12,102 nt of DNA from an uncultured Corynebacterium sp. (GTDB lineage Bacteria > Actinomycetota > Actinomycetes > Mycobacteriales > Mycobacteriaceae): positions 1 to 12,102 of the forward strand of contig CAJZGD010000051.1 in assembly GCA_915275065.1 (NCBI GenBank), read 5' to 3'. A program made the translations under genes and the position numbers. Of the stretch, positions 1-6,939 are shown one piece after another. How positions within the stretch are numbered: the first letter of the stretch is position 1; every line of letters starts with the position of its first letter. A model generated the notes under the pieces. The model was not told the origin of the DNA, did not search any database, and saw only the letters and a program-made list of their open reading frames with translations.

Positions 1-1
1 G

Positions 2-409
2 GTTCGTGCCGCCGCTGCGGCGGCCAATATCGATCAAATGATCGAATCCCTGCCTCAAGGCTACGACACCGTTGTGCACACCGATCGGCTTTCCGGCGGT
101 GAACGGCAACGTATTGGTGTTGCCAGGGCGCTCTTGGCCGATACCCCAATTGTGGTGTTGGATGAGGCCACAGCGGCAGCTGACCCGGATTCTGAATGGG
201 CGATTCGTCAAGGTCTGGATCGATTATTGGCGGGCAAGACCGTGCTCATGATTGCCCACCGGCTGCATACCATTCGCCACGCTGACCGTATCGTGGTGCT
301 TGATGAGGGAACGATCGTGGAACAGGGCGCCCATGCCGAACTAGTGGAACGTGGTGGAATGTATGCCACATTATTGAACGTAGATTCGAAAGGAATGGGC
401 TCGTGTTAA
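2..409 (+). CDS. ABC transporter half-transporter, C-terminal part of the ATPase domain (5' truncated by window edge)
   Basis: The reading frame is open from base 2, so the true start and the Walker A motif lie outside the window. What remains is the second half of an ABC ATPase. It has the signature LSGGERQR (89-112), a Walker B ending in VVLDEA with Asp at 161-163 and catalytic Glu at 164-166, a D-loop (AAADPD) and the switch His of AHR at 257-259. All ATP-hydrolysis residues in this part are intact. The stop (407-409) overlaps the GTG start of the next gene by 7 nt, which implies translational coupling and a shared complex. By analogy with the downstream gene this is probably the NBD of a fused TMD-NBD exporter-fold subunit. 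In actinobacteria and enterics such tandem pairs include the siderophore transporters IrtAB and YbtPQ. That substrate is only a guess here, while the ABC ATPase call is secure. Confidence 0.93.
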   Translation, partial: VRAAAAAANIDQMIESLPQGYDTVVHTDRLSGGERQRIGVARALLADTPIVVLDEATAAADPDSEWAIRQGLDRLLAGKTVLMIAHRLHTIRHADRIVVLDEGTIVEQGAHAELVERGGMYATLLNVDSKGMGSC

Positions 410-2109
410 AGCAATTGCATGCCATTTCTGGTGGTGGCCGCACCTACTGGGGGTATCTCTCGTTGGTGGCGTTGTCCGCAATCCTGCAGGCAGTCGCGGT
501 GCTGTTGTTGTTTCCCGTGAATTACGAGCTCTTTGGCGGCGACGGACATCCGGTCCAGGCGGGAAAGTGGGTGATCACACTGTTGGTCGTTATCGCCATG
601 GCTTGGGGGTGCGACATTTTCGCCGCCCGCCTGGGTTTGACTCTCGGGCTTAATATTATGTGGATGATTTATCGGCACGCGCCGGCGGCCCTGACCGCCT
701 GGCCCGATGCGAGATTCACCCCGGCGAAGGCTGCAAACCTGCGTTCCCTGGTGTCGACAAAAGCCGTGGACACCACCTCCGGCGTGGTGCTCATGGTGAC
801 GCCGATTATCACGGCCGTGGTGTTCACGTTTGCCTTGGGCCTCGGGCTCATTGTCGTATCACCGCTGGTGGCGGCGATCACTCTGATCGGCGGAGCGCTG
901 ATGCAGGCCGCCCTGTGGGGGAGCGCCCGACTAGAGGCCAGGTCGCAAGCACGGTACAGCCAGGCTACCGAAGAATTGGACGATCGTCTGTTCGAATTTG
1001 CGTGGGCGCAGCCGTCACTTCGTACCGCGCGGGGCACGTCGATTGGCGCCCAGTTGGTGGATAATGCCATTGCCACAACGCATAGGCGGCTCCTTGGGCT
1101 GTTACTGTGGCAGATTCCCACGGCGATCCTTTTCAGCTTTGTTCTGCAATTAGTACTTCTGGGTTTTGGCGTCACAGCCTGGGCTTCCTTCCAAAACGGC
1201 GTGATCGACGCTACCGCCGCGGCCACCCTAGTGATCGTATTATTGCGAGTGGTGGAGCAGGTGACCACGGTGTCGGGCTCGGTGGAGGGAATGCTGGCAA
1301 TGACCAGCGCAGCGGCAGACGTAAAGGAATTAATGGACACAAAACCAATCGTCAATTCCGAACCTATGAGCGAACCGCCAACCGTCACCCTGGATCGGCT
1401 CACCGTGACCTACCCCGACGGCACCCCGGGGCTTCACGAGGCAAGCGCGGTCATGCGCCCCGGCACGATCACGGCGGTCGTCGGCCGTTCGGGTTCCGGC
1501 AAAACCACCCTGGTGCGGGCCCTCGCCGGCATCATCCCACCGACCAGCGGCTCGATCTCCCTCGGCGAAGTTCCGGCGTCGATAGGTGAGTTGCGCGGCA
1601 ATGCCACCATGGTATTCCAACAATCTACGCTTGGCGACGGAACCATCAGGGACAATCTTCTCGCTATTAACCCAAGTCTCACCAGTGACGATATTGATGG
1701 GCTCGCCGAGAAAGCGCAGCTGACAACCGTGGTGGCGCGGCTGACGCACGGGTGGGACACGCCGGTGGGGGAGCTGGGTGCGCAACTGTCCGGCGGCGAG
1801 CGGCAGCGCGTAGGCATTGCCCGCAGCCTGGCCAAACCCGCCCACGTGCTGCTTGTCGACGAAGCCACGTCGGCCCTGGATCCCCAGAACGAGCGGGCGA
1901 TCGTCTCCACCCTGGACCAGATTCGTGCCGATTACACCACGGTCGTCATCACCCACCGGCCGGCCATGATCGGCATCGCCGACCAGGTGATCGTGATGGA
2001 CAACGCCAGCATCATTGAGGCCGGTCCGCCTCAGGAGTTGGAACGAGCCGGTGGGGAATTTGCCCGCATCATGGCGGAATGGCGAGCCTCGGCCGTCTGG
2101 CGAGTGTAA
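403..2109 (+). CDS. ABC transporter ATP-binding/permease protein (type I exporter fold, TMD-NBD)
   Basis: This 568-aa protein has a fused membrane domain (about residues 1-310) and an ATPase domain (about 325-568). Hydrophobic segments lie near residues 18-40, 53-75, 130-170, 235-262 and 270-290, as in six-helix type I ABC folds. The NBD has Walker A GRSGSGKTT (361-369), a Q-loop in VFQQSTLGDGTI, signature LSGGERQR (462-469), Walker B LLVDEA with D486 and catalytic E487, and switch H518, so the ATP site looks competent. The GTG start at 403 overlaps the previous gene, consistent with an obligate heterodimer. The N-terminal stretch LLLFPVNYELFGGD reminds me of IrtB/YbtQ-type siderophore transporters, which have exporter fold but import siderophores. 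Substrate and direction are inference and unproven. The first 101-bp repeat begins only 10 bp after the stop. Confidence 0.93.
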   Translation: MLKQLHAISGGGRTYWGYLSLVALSAILQAVAVLLLFPVNYELFGGDGHPVQAGKWVITLLVVIAMAWGCDIFAARLGLTLGLNIMWMIYRHAPAALTAWPDARFTPAKAANLRSLVSTKAVDTTSGVVLMVTPIITAVVFTFALGLGLIVVSPLVAAITLIGGALMQAALWGSARLEARSQARYSQATEELDDRLFEFAWAQPSLRTARGTSIGAQLVDNAIATTHRRLLGLLLWQIPTAILFSFVLQLVLLGFGVTAWASFQNGVIDATAAATLVIVLLRVVEQVTTVSGSVEGMLAMTSAAADVKELMDTKPIVNSEPMSEPPTVTLDRLTVTYPDGTPGLHEASAVMRPGTITAVVGRSGSGKTTLVRALAGIIPPTSGSISLGEVPASIGELRGNATMVFQQSTLGDGTIRDNLLAINPSLTSDDIDGLAEKAQLTTVVARLTHGWDTPVGELGAQLSGGERQRVGIARSLAKPAHVLLVDEATSALDPQNERAIVSTLDQIRADYTTVVITHRPAMIGIADQVIVMDNASIIEAGPPQELERAGGEFARIMAEWRASAVWRV

Positions 2110-2118
2110 GTGCAGCAT

Positions 2119-2219
2119 TGCTGCACATCCGATAAGCTGGGGACCCGATTTGTGGCGCTTCATATCCCAAGGATTTCAGCCGGCCCAGCGAAGGTCCCCA
2201 GCTTAGCAATTGCGCTACC
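2119..2219. repeat. 101-bp nested palindromic element, copy 1
   Basis: Inner arms TAAGCTGGGGACC (2133-2145) and GGTCCCCAGCTTA (2193-2205) are perfect inverted repeats flanking a 47-nt centre. The outer 7-mers (2119-2125, TGCTGCA; 2213-2219, CGCTACC) sit exactly 7 nt outside the inner arms, as in the other copies, but are the most degenerate pair. The centre is 30/47 identical to copy 2 by my hand alignment. The element starts 10 bp after the ABC transporter stop. No target-site duplication is evident. Confidence 0.9.
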
Positions 2220-2286
2220 TACTGGTGAGTGGGGTGATCGCCACGGAGGGTCGAGGTTTCCGGCCCTGGGGACGTCGCAAAGCGGG

Positions 2287-2387
2287 GGTAGCAGACCAGA
2301 TAAGCTGGGGACCCGGCCTGCGGCGGCCTGTGGCCCAGGGGTTTCGGGCTGCCCAGCGGAGGTCCCCAGCTTAGAACAAGTGCAGCT
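2287..2387. repeat. 101-bp nested palindromic element, copy 2
   Basis: Inner arms lie at 2301-2313 and 2361-2373 and are perfect. Outer 7-mers are GGTAGCA (2287-2293) and TGCAGCT (2381-2387). The spacing is identical to the other four copies. The right spacer GAACAAG is the exact reverse complement of the left spacer of copy 5 (CTTGTTC). It lies 168 bp, start to start, from copy 1 in the same gap and 49 bp before the TraX-like gene. Confidence 0.9.
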
Positions 2388-2436
2388 TTGTGTGGCGATA
2401 AGAGAACCTTGGGAAACTGGCCTAAGGTAAGAAGGC

Positions 2437-3201
2437 GTGAATCAACAACGACGCGCCGGCATCAGCACCACCCGCTATATGTTCCTGGTGGGCATATTCA
2501 TAAGCCTATCTATCATCGCTCTAGGGATTGATAAGCTGATTCCGGCTGGCGCGGCGGCAACGGCTGACGTCGACACCTTCGGGCCCCTGGTCGGAGCGGA
2601 ACTGCTGCTGGCGTTGTTGGGCCTCATCGCCTGCCCCATTGCCGCATGGCTCTACCTGGAAGAATGCCAAACCAATAACCAGTGGCGGCTGCTTTGGGGC
2701 ACATGTGCCCTGGCGCTCATCACCGAACCGTTCTACGACCGGGTGGTGACCGGGGACTGGTTCGGATTCGCCACAATCCGACCATCAAACCTGGCCTGGG
2801 CCCTGGTGGTGTGTTTCCTGGTGGAAAAGTTCATCACGCACCGGTCGTGGCCGATTCAGGTCGTGGTGGTGCTCGCAGGCCTGGCGTGGCTGGTGATATT
2901 TCAGGTAGGACAATGGCTACCATTTATTCCGGCTGGCCTTGTCATTTACGCCTTTTTCATCATGTTTCACTATTTACAGGACCGGGAGAACACCATGATG
3001 CTCACGGCCGGAATGTTGGGCGCGGTGTGTTTCATTACCCCGGCACTGGGGGTGGCGTTATTGCACTACCGGGCGGGGGAGAACAACCTTGGGGACACCC
3101 CTGGGCACGGCCCGGGGCAAGCGCGGCGGCCGAGTTTCTGGTGGTTGCTGTGGTATCCGGTGGCATTCGCCTGCTTGACGTTAGTGGTCAGTATCAGATA
3201 G
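2437..3201 (+). CDS. TraX-like polytopic membrane protein
   Basis: This 254-aa, strongly hydrophobic protein has about seven or eight predicted helices (near residues 14-34, 52-75, 84-98, 117-134, 138-158, 162-180, 188-210 and 235-251). The block CPIAAWLYLEECQTNNQW (66-83), followed by LALITEPFYD, mirrors the TraX-family pattern: a Pro-containing helix ending in an acidic residue, a His/Thr-Asn-x loop, then an LISE-P-like helix. The last helix (WWLLWYPVAFA) matches the family's C-terminal FY-YP-H-type motif, although the usual His is absent. TraX of the F plasmid N-acetylates pilin, whereas chromosomal relatives are mostly uncharacterised integral-membrane acyltransferase-like proteins. The GTG start has GAAGG just upstream and AAGG 9 nt upstream (2424-2427). 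The gene is probably monocistronic. The family call comes from pattern recognition, and the specific substrate is unknown. Confidence 0.6.
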   Translation: MNQQRRAGISTTRYMFLVGIFISLSIIALGIDKLIPAGAAATADVDTFGPLVGAELLLALLGLIACPIAAWLYLEECQTNNQWRLLWGTCALALITEPFYDRVVTGDWFGFATIRPSNLAWALVVCFLVEKFITHRSWPIQVVVVLAGLAWLVIFQVGQWLPFIPAGLVIYAFFIMFHYLQDRENTMMLTAGMLGAVCFITPALGVALLHYRAGENNLGDTPGHGPGQARRPSFWWLLWYPVAFACLTLVVSIR

Positions 3202-3214
3202 TATTACCCGATAG

Positions 3215-3241
3215 TCCCACATGTTTGTGGTGGGAGTCTTT
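3215..3241 (+). terminator. Possible weak terminator after the TraX-like gene
   Basis: TCCCAC (3215-3220) can pair with GTGGGA (3230-3235), followed by GTCTTT. The stem is short and the T-tract interrupted, so this is only a plausible terminator 14 bp after the stop. Confidence 0.35.
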
Positions 3242-3361
3242 AAGTTTTGCCTGGTAGTACCCCCATTATGGTGAGGTGGTATTGCTTGGAAGTAAGGCCT
3301 TGGTCGATTGGCTAATGCTTTCAAAACTTACCAAGACACACGGCAGCGGCCCCGGTGAAGA

Positions 3362-3398
3362 GCCCCTATTTTTGCTTGTTTATTAGCAATAATGGGGC
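3362..3398 (+). promoter_or_regulatory. Hairpin in the rpsL upstream region
   Basis: GCCCC (3362-3366) pairs with GGGGC (3394-3398). Inside, TTGCT pairs with AGCAA, with an imperfect AT-rich middle, giving a 37-nt hairpin ending about 72 nt before the rpsL start. No T-run follows it, so it is more likely a leader structure or protein site than a simple terminator. I could not assign a confident promoter in 3236-3470. Confidence 0.45.
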
Positions 3399-3470
3399 AG
3401 GGACCTATGTTTTCGTGGTGTCTGACAGGCAAAAAATAAAAGCACAATACCGAAAATAGAAAGACGGTTC

Positions 3471-3842
3471 ATGCCAACTATTCAACAGCTGGTCCGCAAG
3501 GGCCGCCATGACAAGACTGCAAAGGTGAAGACCGCAGCACTGAAGGGGTCTCCGCAGCGTCGTGGCGTGTGCACTCGTGTGTACACCACCACTCCGAAGA
3601 AGCCTAACTCTGCTCTGCGTAAGGTTGCCCGTGTGCGCCTCACCTCTGGCATCGAGGTGTCCGCATACATTCCAGGCGAGGGCCACAACCTTCAGGAGCA
3701 CTCCATGGTGTTGGTTCGTGGTGGTCGTGTGAAGGACCTCCCGGGTGTGCGCTACAAGATCATTCGTGGCGCACTTGACACTCAGGGTGTTCGTGATCGC
3801 AAGCAGGGTCGTTCCCGCTACGGTGCAAAGAAGGAGAAGTAA
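3471..3842 (+). CDS. rpsL: 30S ribosomal protein S12
   Basis: This 123-aa protein is the universally conserved S12, which lines the decoding centre of the 30S subunit and takes part in tRNA selection and translocation. The family blocks TTTPKKPNSALRKVARVRL and GGRVKDLPGVRYKIIRG are intact, and length is typical for actinobacteria. Lysines 43 and 88, where streptomycin-resistance substitutions usually occur, are both wild type, so the allele predicts streptomycin sensitivity at this target. The ATG start at 3471 is preceded by a purine-rich GAAAGACGG. It is the first gene of the rpsL-rpsG-fusA cluster, with 6 nt to rpsG. Codon choice is strongly biased, as expected for a highly expressed gene. 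Confidence 0.99.
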   Translation: MPTIQQLVRKGRHDKTAKVKTAALKGSPQRRGVCTRVYTTTPKKPNSALRKVARVRLTSGIEVSAYIPGEGHNLQEHSMVLVRGGRVKDLPGVRYKIIRGALDTQGVRDRKQGRSRYGAKKEK

Positions 3843-3848
3843 TCTAAA

Positions 3849-4316
3849 ATGCGTAAGAATGCGGCTCCGAAGCGTCCCGTAGTCAAGGATCCTGTATACG
3901 GTTCCGAAGTTGTGACGCAGCTGGTGAATAAGGTGCTCTTGGACGGTAAGAAGTCCGTTGCTGAGCGTATTGTTTATGGTGCTTTGGAAAAGTGCAAGGA
4001 AAAGACCGGTACCGATCCGGTTCTGACCTTGGAAAAGGCCTTGGGCAATATCAAGCCCGAGTTCGAAGTTCGGTCGCGTCGCGTGGGCGGTGCTACCTAC
4101 CAGGTGCCGGTTGAGGTGCGGGCTGCCCGCGCCAATACCCTGGCCCTGCGCTGGTTGGTGACGTTCACGAGACAGCGCCGCGAGAAGACCATGATCGAGC
4201 GTTTGGCTAATGAGATCTTGGATGCAGCTAATGGTTTGGGCGCTTCCGTGAAGCGTCGTGAGGACACTCATAAGATGGCTGAAGCAAACCGTGCGTTTGC
4301 TCACTACCGCTGGTAA
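3849..4316 (+). CDS. rpsG: 30S ribosomal protein S7
   Basis: This 155-aa protein is S7, the primary 16S rRNA-binding protein that nucleates assembly of the 30S head and contacts the E site. Conserved stretches include RRVGGATYQVPVEV and the C-terminal KRREDTHKMAEANRAFAHYRW region. The ATG follows the rpsL stop by 6 nt. Its Shine-Dalgarno AAGGAG (3831-3836) lies inside the last rpsL codons, indicating co-transcription and probable translational coupling. In E. coli, S7 represses its operon by binding the roughly 100-nt rpsL-rpsG spacer. A 6-nt spacer here cannot hold that site, so feedback, if any, must use another target such as the hairpin after rpsG. Confidence 0.99.
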   Translation: MRKNAAPKRPVVKDPVYGSEVVTQLVNKVLLDGKKSVAERIVYGALEKCKEKTGTDPVLTLEKALGNIKPEFEVRSRRVGGATYQVPVEVRAARANTLALRWLVTFTRQRREKTMIERLANEILDAANGLGASVKRREDTHKMAEANRAFAHYRW

Positions 4317-4318
4317 TT

Positions 4319-4345
4319 CGTCGTAAAGCTCTGAGCTTTTCGACG
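4319..4345 (+). promoter_or_regulatory. Strong hairpin in the rpsG-fusA spacer
   Basis: CGTCGTAAAGCT (4319-4330) pairs with AGCTTTTCGACG (4334-4345) across a 3-nt loop, with a single mismatch in 12 pairs. It begins 3 nt after the rpsG stop and ends 29 nt before the fusA GTG. No T-tract follows, so it may be a processing, attenuation or protein-binding site rather than a full terminator. Its right arm contains the 12-mer GCTTTNCGACGC that recurs elsewhere in the window. Confidence 0.65.
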
Positions 4346-4374
4346 CACGAAATCATCTATCAGATAGGAATATC

Positions 4375-6501
4375 GTGGCACCTCAAGAAGTGCTTAAGGA
4401 CCTCACCAAGGTCCGCAATATTGGCATCATGGCACACATCGATGCTGGTAAAACCACCACAACCGAGCGTATCCTCTTCTACACCGGTATCAACCGTAAG
4501 GTGGGCGAAACCCACGACGGCGCTTCCACCACCGACTGGATGGAGCAGGAAAAACAGCGTGGCATCACCATTACCTCGGCTGCCGTGACCTGTTTCTGGA
4601 AGAACAACCAGATCAACATCATCGACACCCCTGGTCACGTGGACTTCACCGTTGAGGTGGAGCGGTCGCTGCGGGTGCTCGACGGTGCTGTTGCCGTGTT
4701 CGACGGTAAGGAAGGCGTGGAACCGCAGTCGGAGCAGGTGTGGCGTCAAGCCGCTAAATACGATGTGCCGCGCATCTGCTTTATCAACAAGATGGACAAG
4801 CTGGGTGCAGACTTCTACTTCACCGTGCAAACCATCATTGACCGCCTGGGTGCTAAGCCCCTCGTGTTGCAGCTGCCCATCGGCGCCGAAGACACCTTCG
4901 ACGGCGTCGTGGACCTCATCAACATGAACGCCATCACCTGGCGCGGCAAAGTTGACGTTGGCGCCGAACCGGCCATCGAGGAAATCCCCGCTGACCTGGT
5001 GGAACGTGCCGAAGAATACCGGGAGAAGCTGCTGGAGACAGTGGCAGAATCCGATGAAGAGCTCATGGAAAAGTACTTCAGCGGCGAGGAACTCACCGTC
5101 GACGAAATCAAGGGCGCCATTCGGAAGATGACCATCAACTCCGAAATCTACCCCGTGCTGTGCGGTACCGCATACCACAACAAGGGTGTGCAGCCGCTGC
5201 TCGATGCCGTGGTCGACTACCTGCCCAACCCGTTGGACATCGGCGAGGTCACCGGCCATGCCGTGAACGACGAATCCCAGGTTGTGGCGCGGAAGCCCTC
5301 CGTGGACGACCCGTTCGCAGCACTCGCCTTCAAGATTGCCGTGCACCCATTCTTCGGTAAGCTCACCTTCGTGCGCGTCTACTCCGGTCTGGTTGAGCCT
5401 GGTGCCCAGGTCACCAACTCCACCAAGGCCAAGCGGGAACGCATTGGCAAGATGTTCCAGATGCACGCCAATAAGGAAAACCCGGTGACCGAGGCCCGCG
5501 CTGGCAACATCTACGCCTTCATCGGTTTGAAGGACACCACCACCGGTGACACCCTGTGTGACACCAATAATCAGATCATCCTGGAGTCCATGGACTTCCC
5601 GGACCCGGTTATTAAGGTGTCCATCGAGCCGAAGACCAAGGCCGACCAGGAAAAACTGAGTATCGCTATTCAGAAGCTGGCCGAAGAGGACCCGACCTTC
5701 ACTGTCGAACTGGACTCCGAGTCCGGCCAGACTGTGATCGGCGGCATGGGTGAGCTGCACCTCGACGTGCTGGTTGATCGCATGCGGCTCGAATTCAAGG
5801 TGGAAGCCAACGTGGGTGCTCCCCAGGTGGCCTACCGCGAAACCATCCGCAAGCCGGTGGAGAAGATCGAGTACACGCACAAGAAGCAGACCGGTGGTTC
5901 CGGCCAGTTCGCCAAGGTTATTATTGCCCTGGAGCCGTACGCCCCCGATGCATCCGAGCTGGAAGAAGGCGAGTCCGCCATCTACAAGTTCGAAAACGCT
6001 GTTACCGGTGGCCGCGTGCCGAAGGAATACATCCCCTCGGTGGATGCCGGTATCCAGGACGCCATGCAGTACGGCTACCTCGCTGGCTTCCCGCTGGTGA
6101 ACATCAAGGCCACCCTGCTTGATGGTGCGTACCACGAAGTGGACTCCTCGGAAATGGCCTTCAAACTGGCCGGCTCCCAGGCCCTGAAGGAAGGCGTTGC
6201 CAAGGCCAAGCCGGTGCTGCTGGAACCGCTCATGGCGGTTGAGGTCATCACGCCGGAAGAATACATGGGTGACGTGATCGGCGACATTAACTCTCGCCGT
6301 GGTCAGGTCAACGCCATGGACGATCGGGCTGGTGCAAAGGTCGTGCGGGCCCGGGTGCCGCTGTCCGAAATGTTCGGTTATGTGGGTGACCTGCGGTCCC
6401 GGACCCAGGGTCGCGCTAACTACACCATGATCTTCGACTCTTACGCCGAGGTTCCGACCAACGTAGCAGCCGAGATTATCGCCGAGCGCAACGGCTCCTA
6501 A
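4375..6501 (+). CDS. fusA: Translation elongation factor G
   Basis: This 708-aa GTPase catalyses ribosomal translocation and, with RRF, ribosome recycling. The G-domain motifs are intact: AHIDAGKT (20-27), RGITI (62-66), DTPGH (84-88) and NKMD (138-141). They are followed by the beta-barrel domain II (from about residue 310) and domains III-V, including a conserved GGMGELHLDV block and the domain IV segment KKQTGGSGQFAKV. Length is normal and no truncation or fusion is seen. The GTG start at 4375 has ATAGGAA upstream. It is third in the str cluster, 58 nt after rpsG with a hairpin between, so expression may be set partly apart from the ribosomal protein genes. It is the target of fusidic acid, but I did not assess individual resistance positions. 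Confidence 0.99.
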   Translation: MAPQEVLKDLTKVRNIGIMAHIDAGKTTTTERILFYTGINRKVGETHDGASTTDWMEQEKQRGITITSAAVTCFWKNNQINIIDTPGHVDFTVEVERSLRVLDGAVAVFDGKEGVEPQSEQVWRQAAKYDVPRICFINKMDKLGADFYFTVQTIIDRLGAKPLVLQLPIGAEDTFDGVVDLINMNAITWRGKVDVGAEPAIEEIPADLVERAEEYREKLLETVAESDEELMEKYFSGEELTVDEIKGAIRKMTINSEIYPVLCGTAYHNKGVQPLLDAVVDYLPNPLDIGEVTGHAVNDESQVVARKPSVDDPFAALAFKIAVHPFFGKLTFVRVYSGLVEPGAQVTNSTKAKRERIGKMFQMHANKENPVTEARAGNIYAFIGLKDTTTGDTLCDTNNQIILESMDFPDPVIKVSIEPKTKADQEKLSIAIQKLAEEDPTFTVELDSESGQTVIGGMGELHLDVLVDRMRLEFKVEANVGAPQVAYRETIRKPVEKIEYTHKKQTGGSGQFAKVIIALEPYAPDASELEEGESAIYKFENAVTGGRVPKEYIPSVDAGIQDAMQYGYLAGFPLVNIKATLLDGAYHEVDSSEMAFKLAGSQALKEGVAKAKPVLLEPLMAVEVITPEEYMGDVIGDINSRRGQVNAMDDRAGAKVVRARVPLSEMFGYVGDLRSRTQGRANYTMIFDSYAEVPTNVAAEIIAERNGS

Positions 6502-6521
6502 GGCTTTTCCATAAGCCTGCG

Positions 6522-6561
6522 CCGCCCACTGTCTTGTCGTGCCAAGCAAGATGGTGGGCGG
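6522..6561 (+). terminator. Terminator-like hairpin after fusA
   Basis: CCGCCCACTGTCTTG (6522-6536) pairs along 15 positions with CAAGATGGTGGGCGG (6547-6561), with two wobble pairs and a 10-nt loop. It starts 20 nt after the fusA stop. No T-run follows, so termination could be factor-assisted or the structure could protect the 3' end. A smaller hairpin AGGCTT/AAGCCT (6501-6518), overlapping the last stop base, precedes it. Confidence 0.6.
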
Positions 6562-6577
6562 GATAAGCCGAATGATT

Positions 6578-6732
6578 TTCGGTAATGGCCTTGTTGACCG
6601 TCACGCATTATCCGGTGCGGGTGCCTGAGGGAAGCGCCCTGCGGGTTCCAATCAGGTTTCCCGCTGGAGCCCCATCGGCGCCCCACCGGAGCTCCGCAAG
6701 GATTGTGACGGCCGCCACGGCCATTACCAAAT
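6578..6732. mobile_element. MITE-like long inverted-repeat element between fusA and tuf
   Basis: The 24-nt arms 6581-6604 and 6705-6728 match at 20 of 24 positions, the outermost ten perfectly (GGTAATGGCC / GGCCATTACC). Inside them CCGGTG (6612-6617) pairs with CACCGG (6684-6689), and GCGGG (6641-6645) with CCCGC (6660-6664). The octamer GAATGATT flanks the structure on both sides (6570-6577 and 6733-6740), as expected for an 8-bp target duplication. No transposase frame is present. It could alternatively be a structured 3' UTR of fusA. Confidence 0.5.
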
Positions 6733-6859
6733 GAATGATTCTTAAGAACTTGATGCGAGTTGGTTCGAGTTAGTTTGAAAAACTCGCGGATAACGCATAA
6801 GATCGTGTAATTGGCACATTTGTAATCGCTGTTCTGATGAGTTGCCAAATGAATAATTC
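6727..6859 (+). repeat. Direct repeat pair flanking the tuf promoter
   Basis: CCAAATGAATGATTC (6727-6741) and CCAAATGAATAATTC (6845-6859) differ at one of 15 bases. The first overlaps the right end of the inverted-repeat element and the second lies in the tuf leader. They may be a tandem regulatory site or a remnant of a duplication. Confidence 0.5.
6775..6803 (+). promoter_or_regulatory. tuf promoter (sigma-70/SigA type)
   Basis: A -35 TTGAAA (6775-6780) and a -10 TAAGAT (6798-6803) are separated by exactly 17 bp, close to the vegetative consensus. Transcription should start near 6810, giving a leader of about 130 nt before the tuf GTG. This supports transcription of tuf independent of fusA. 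Confidence 0.7.
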
Positions 6860-6926
6860 AAACGGTTAATCAGAAGGTTCAGCATATCAACCCGTGGCTG
6901 CGAGGTTCGTAGCCACCATGAAGTCC

Positions 6927-6932
6927 AGGAGG
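6927..6932 (+). promoter_or_regulatory. tuf ribosome binding site
   Basis: A perfect AGGAGG lies 7 nt before the GTG at 6940. It fixes the start codon and fits very high expression of EF-Tu. Confidence 0.9.
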
Positions 6933-6939
6933 ACATACA

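Larger units (their letters stand above)
2110..2436. other. Intergenic region between ABC transporter and TraX-like gene
   Basis: This 327-bp gap is occupied mainly by repeat copies 1 and 2. Between them (2220-2286) I see only unique sequence with a lone CTGGGGAC octamer (2266-2273), perhaps an eroded half arm. A reading frame of about 106 codons crosses the gap but runs straight through both repeats and has no family resemblance, so I do not call it. I see no convincing promoter for the downstream gene. Confidence 0.6.

Noticed and set aside
2266..2273. Lone CTGGGGAC between copies 1 and 2 as a sixth repeat
   Set aside because: There is no partner arm at the required distance and no outer 7-mer, so an 8-mer alone is compatible with chance.
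2110..2430. Open frame of 106 codons after the ABC transporter
   Set aside because: It runs straight through two non-coding palindromic repeats, has low-complexity translated repeats of the arms, and shows no family resemblance.
3300..3412. Candidate rpsL promoter hexamers (TTGCTT, TTGGCT, CTAATG, TATGTT)
   Set aside because: No pair of hexamers has acceptable 16-18 bp spacing with both boxes reasonable, so I made no call.
4360..6549. A 729-codon open frame antisense to fusA
   Set aside because: It mirrors the strongly biased codon use of fusA, and its His/Gly/Val-rich composition is typical of a shadow frame. EF-G on the + strand is unmistakable.
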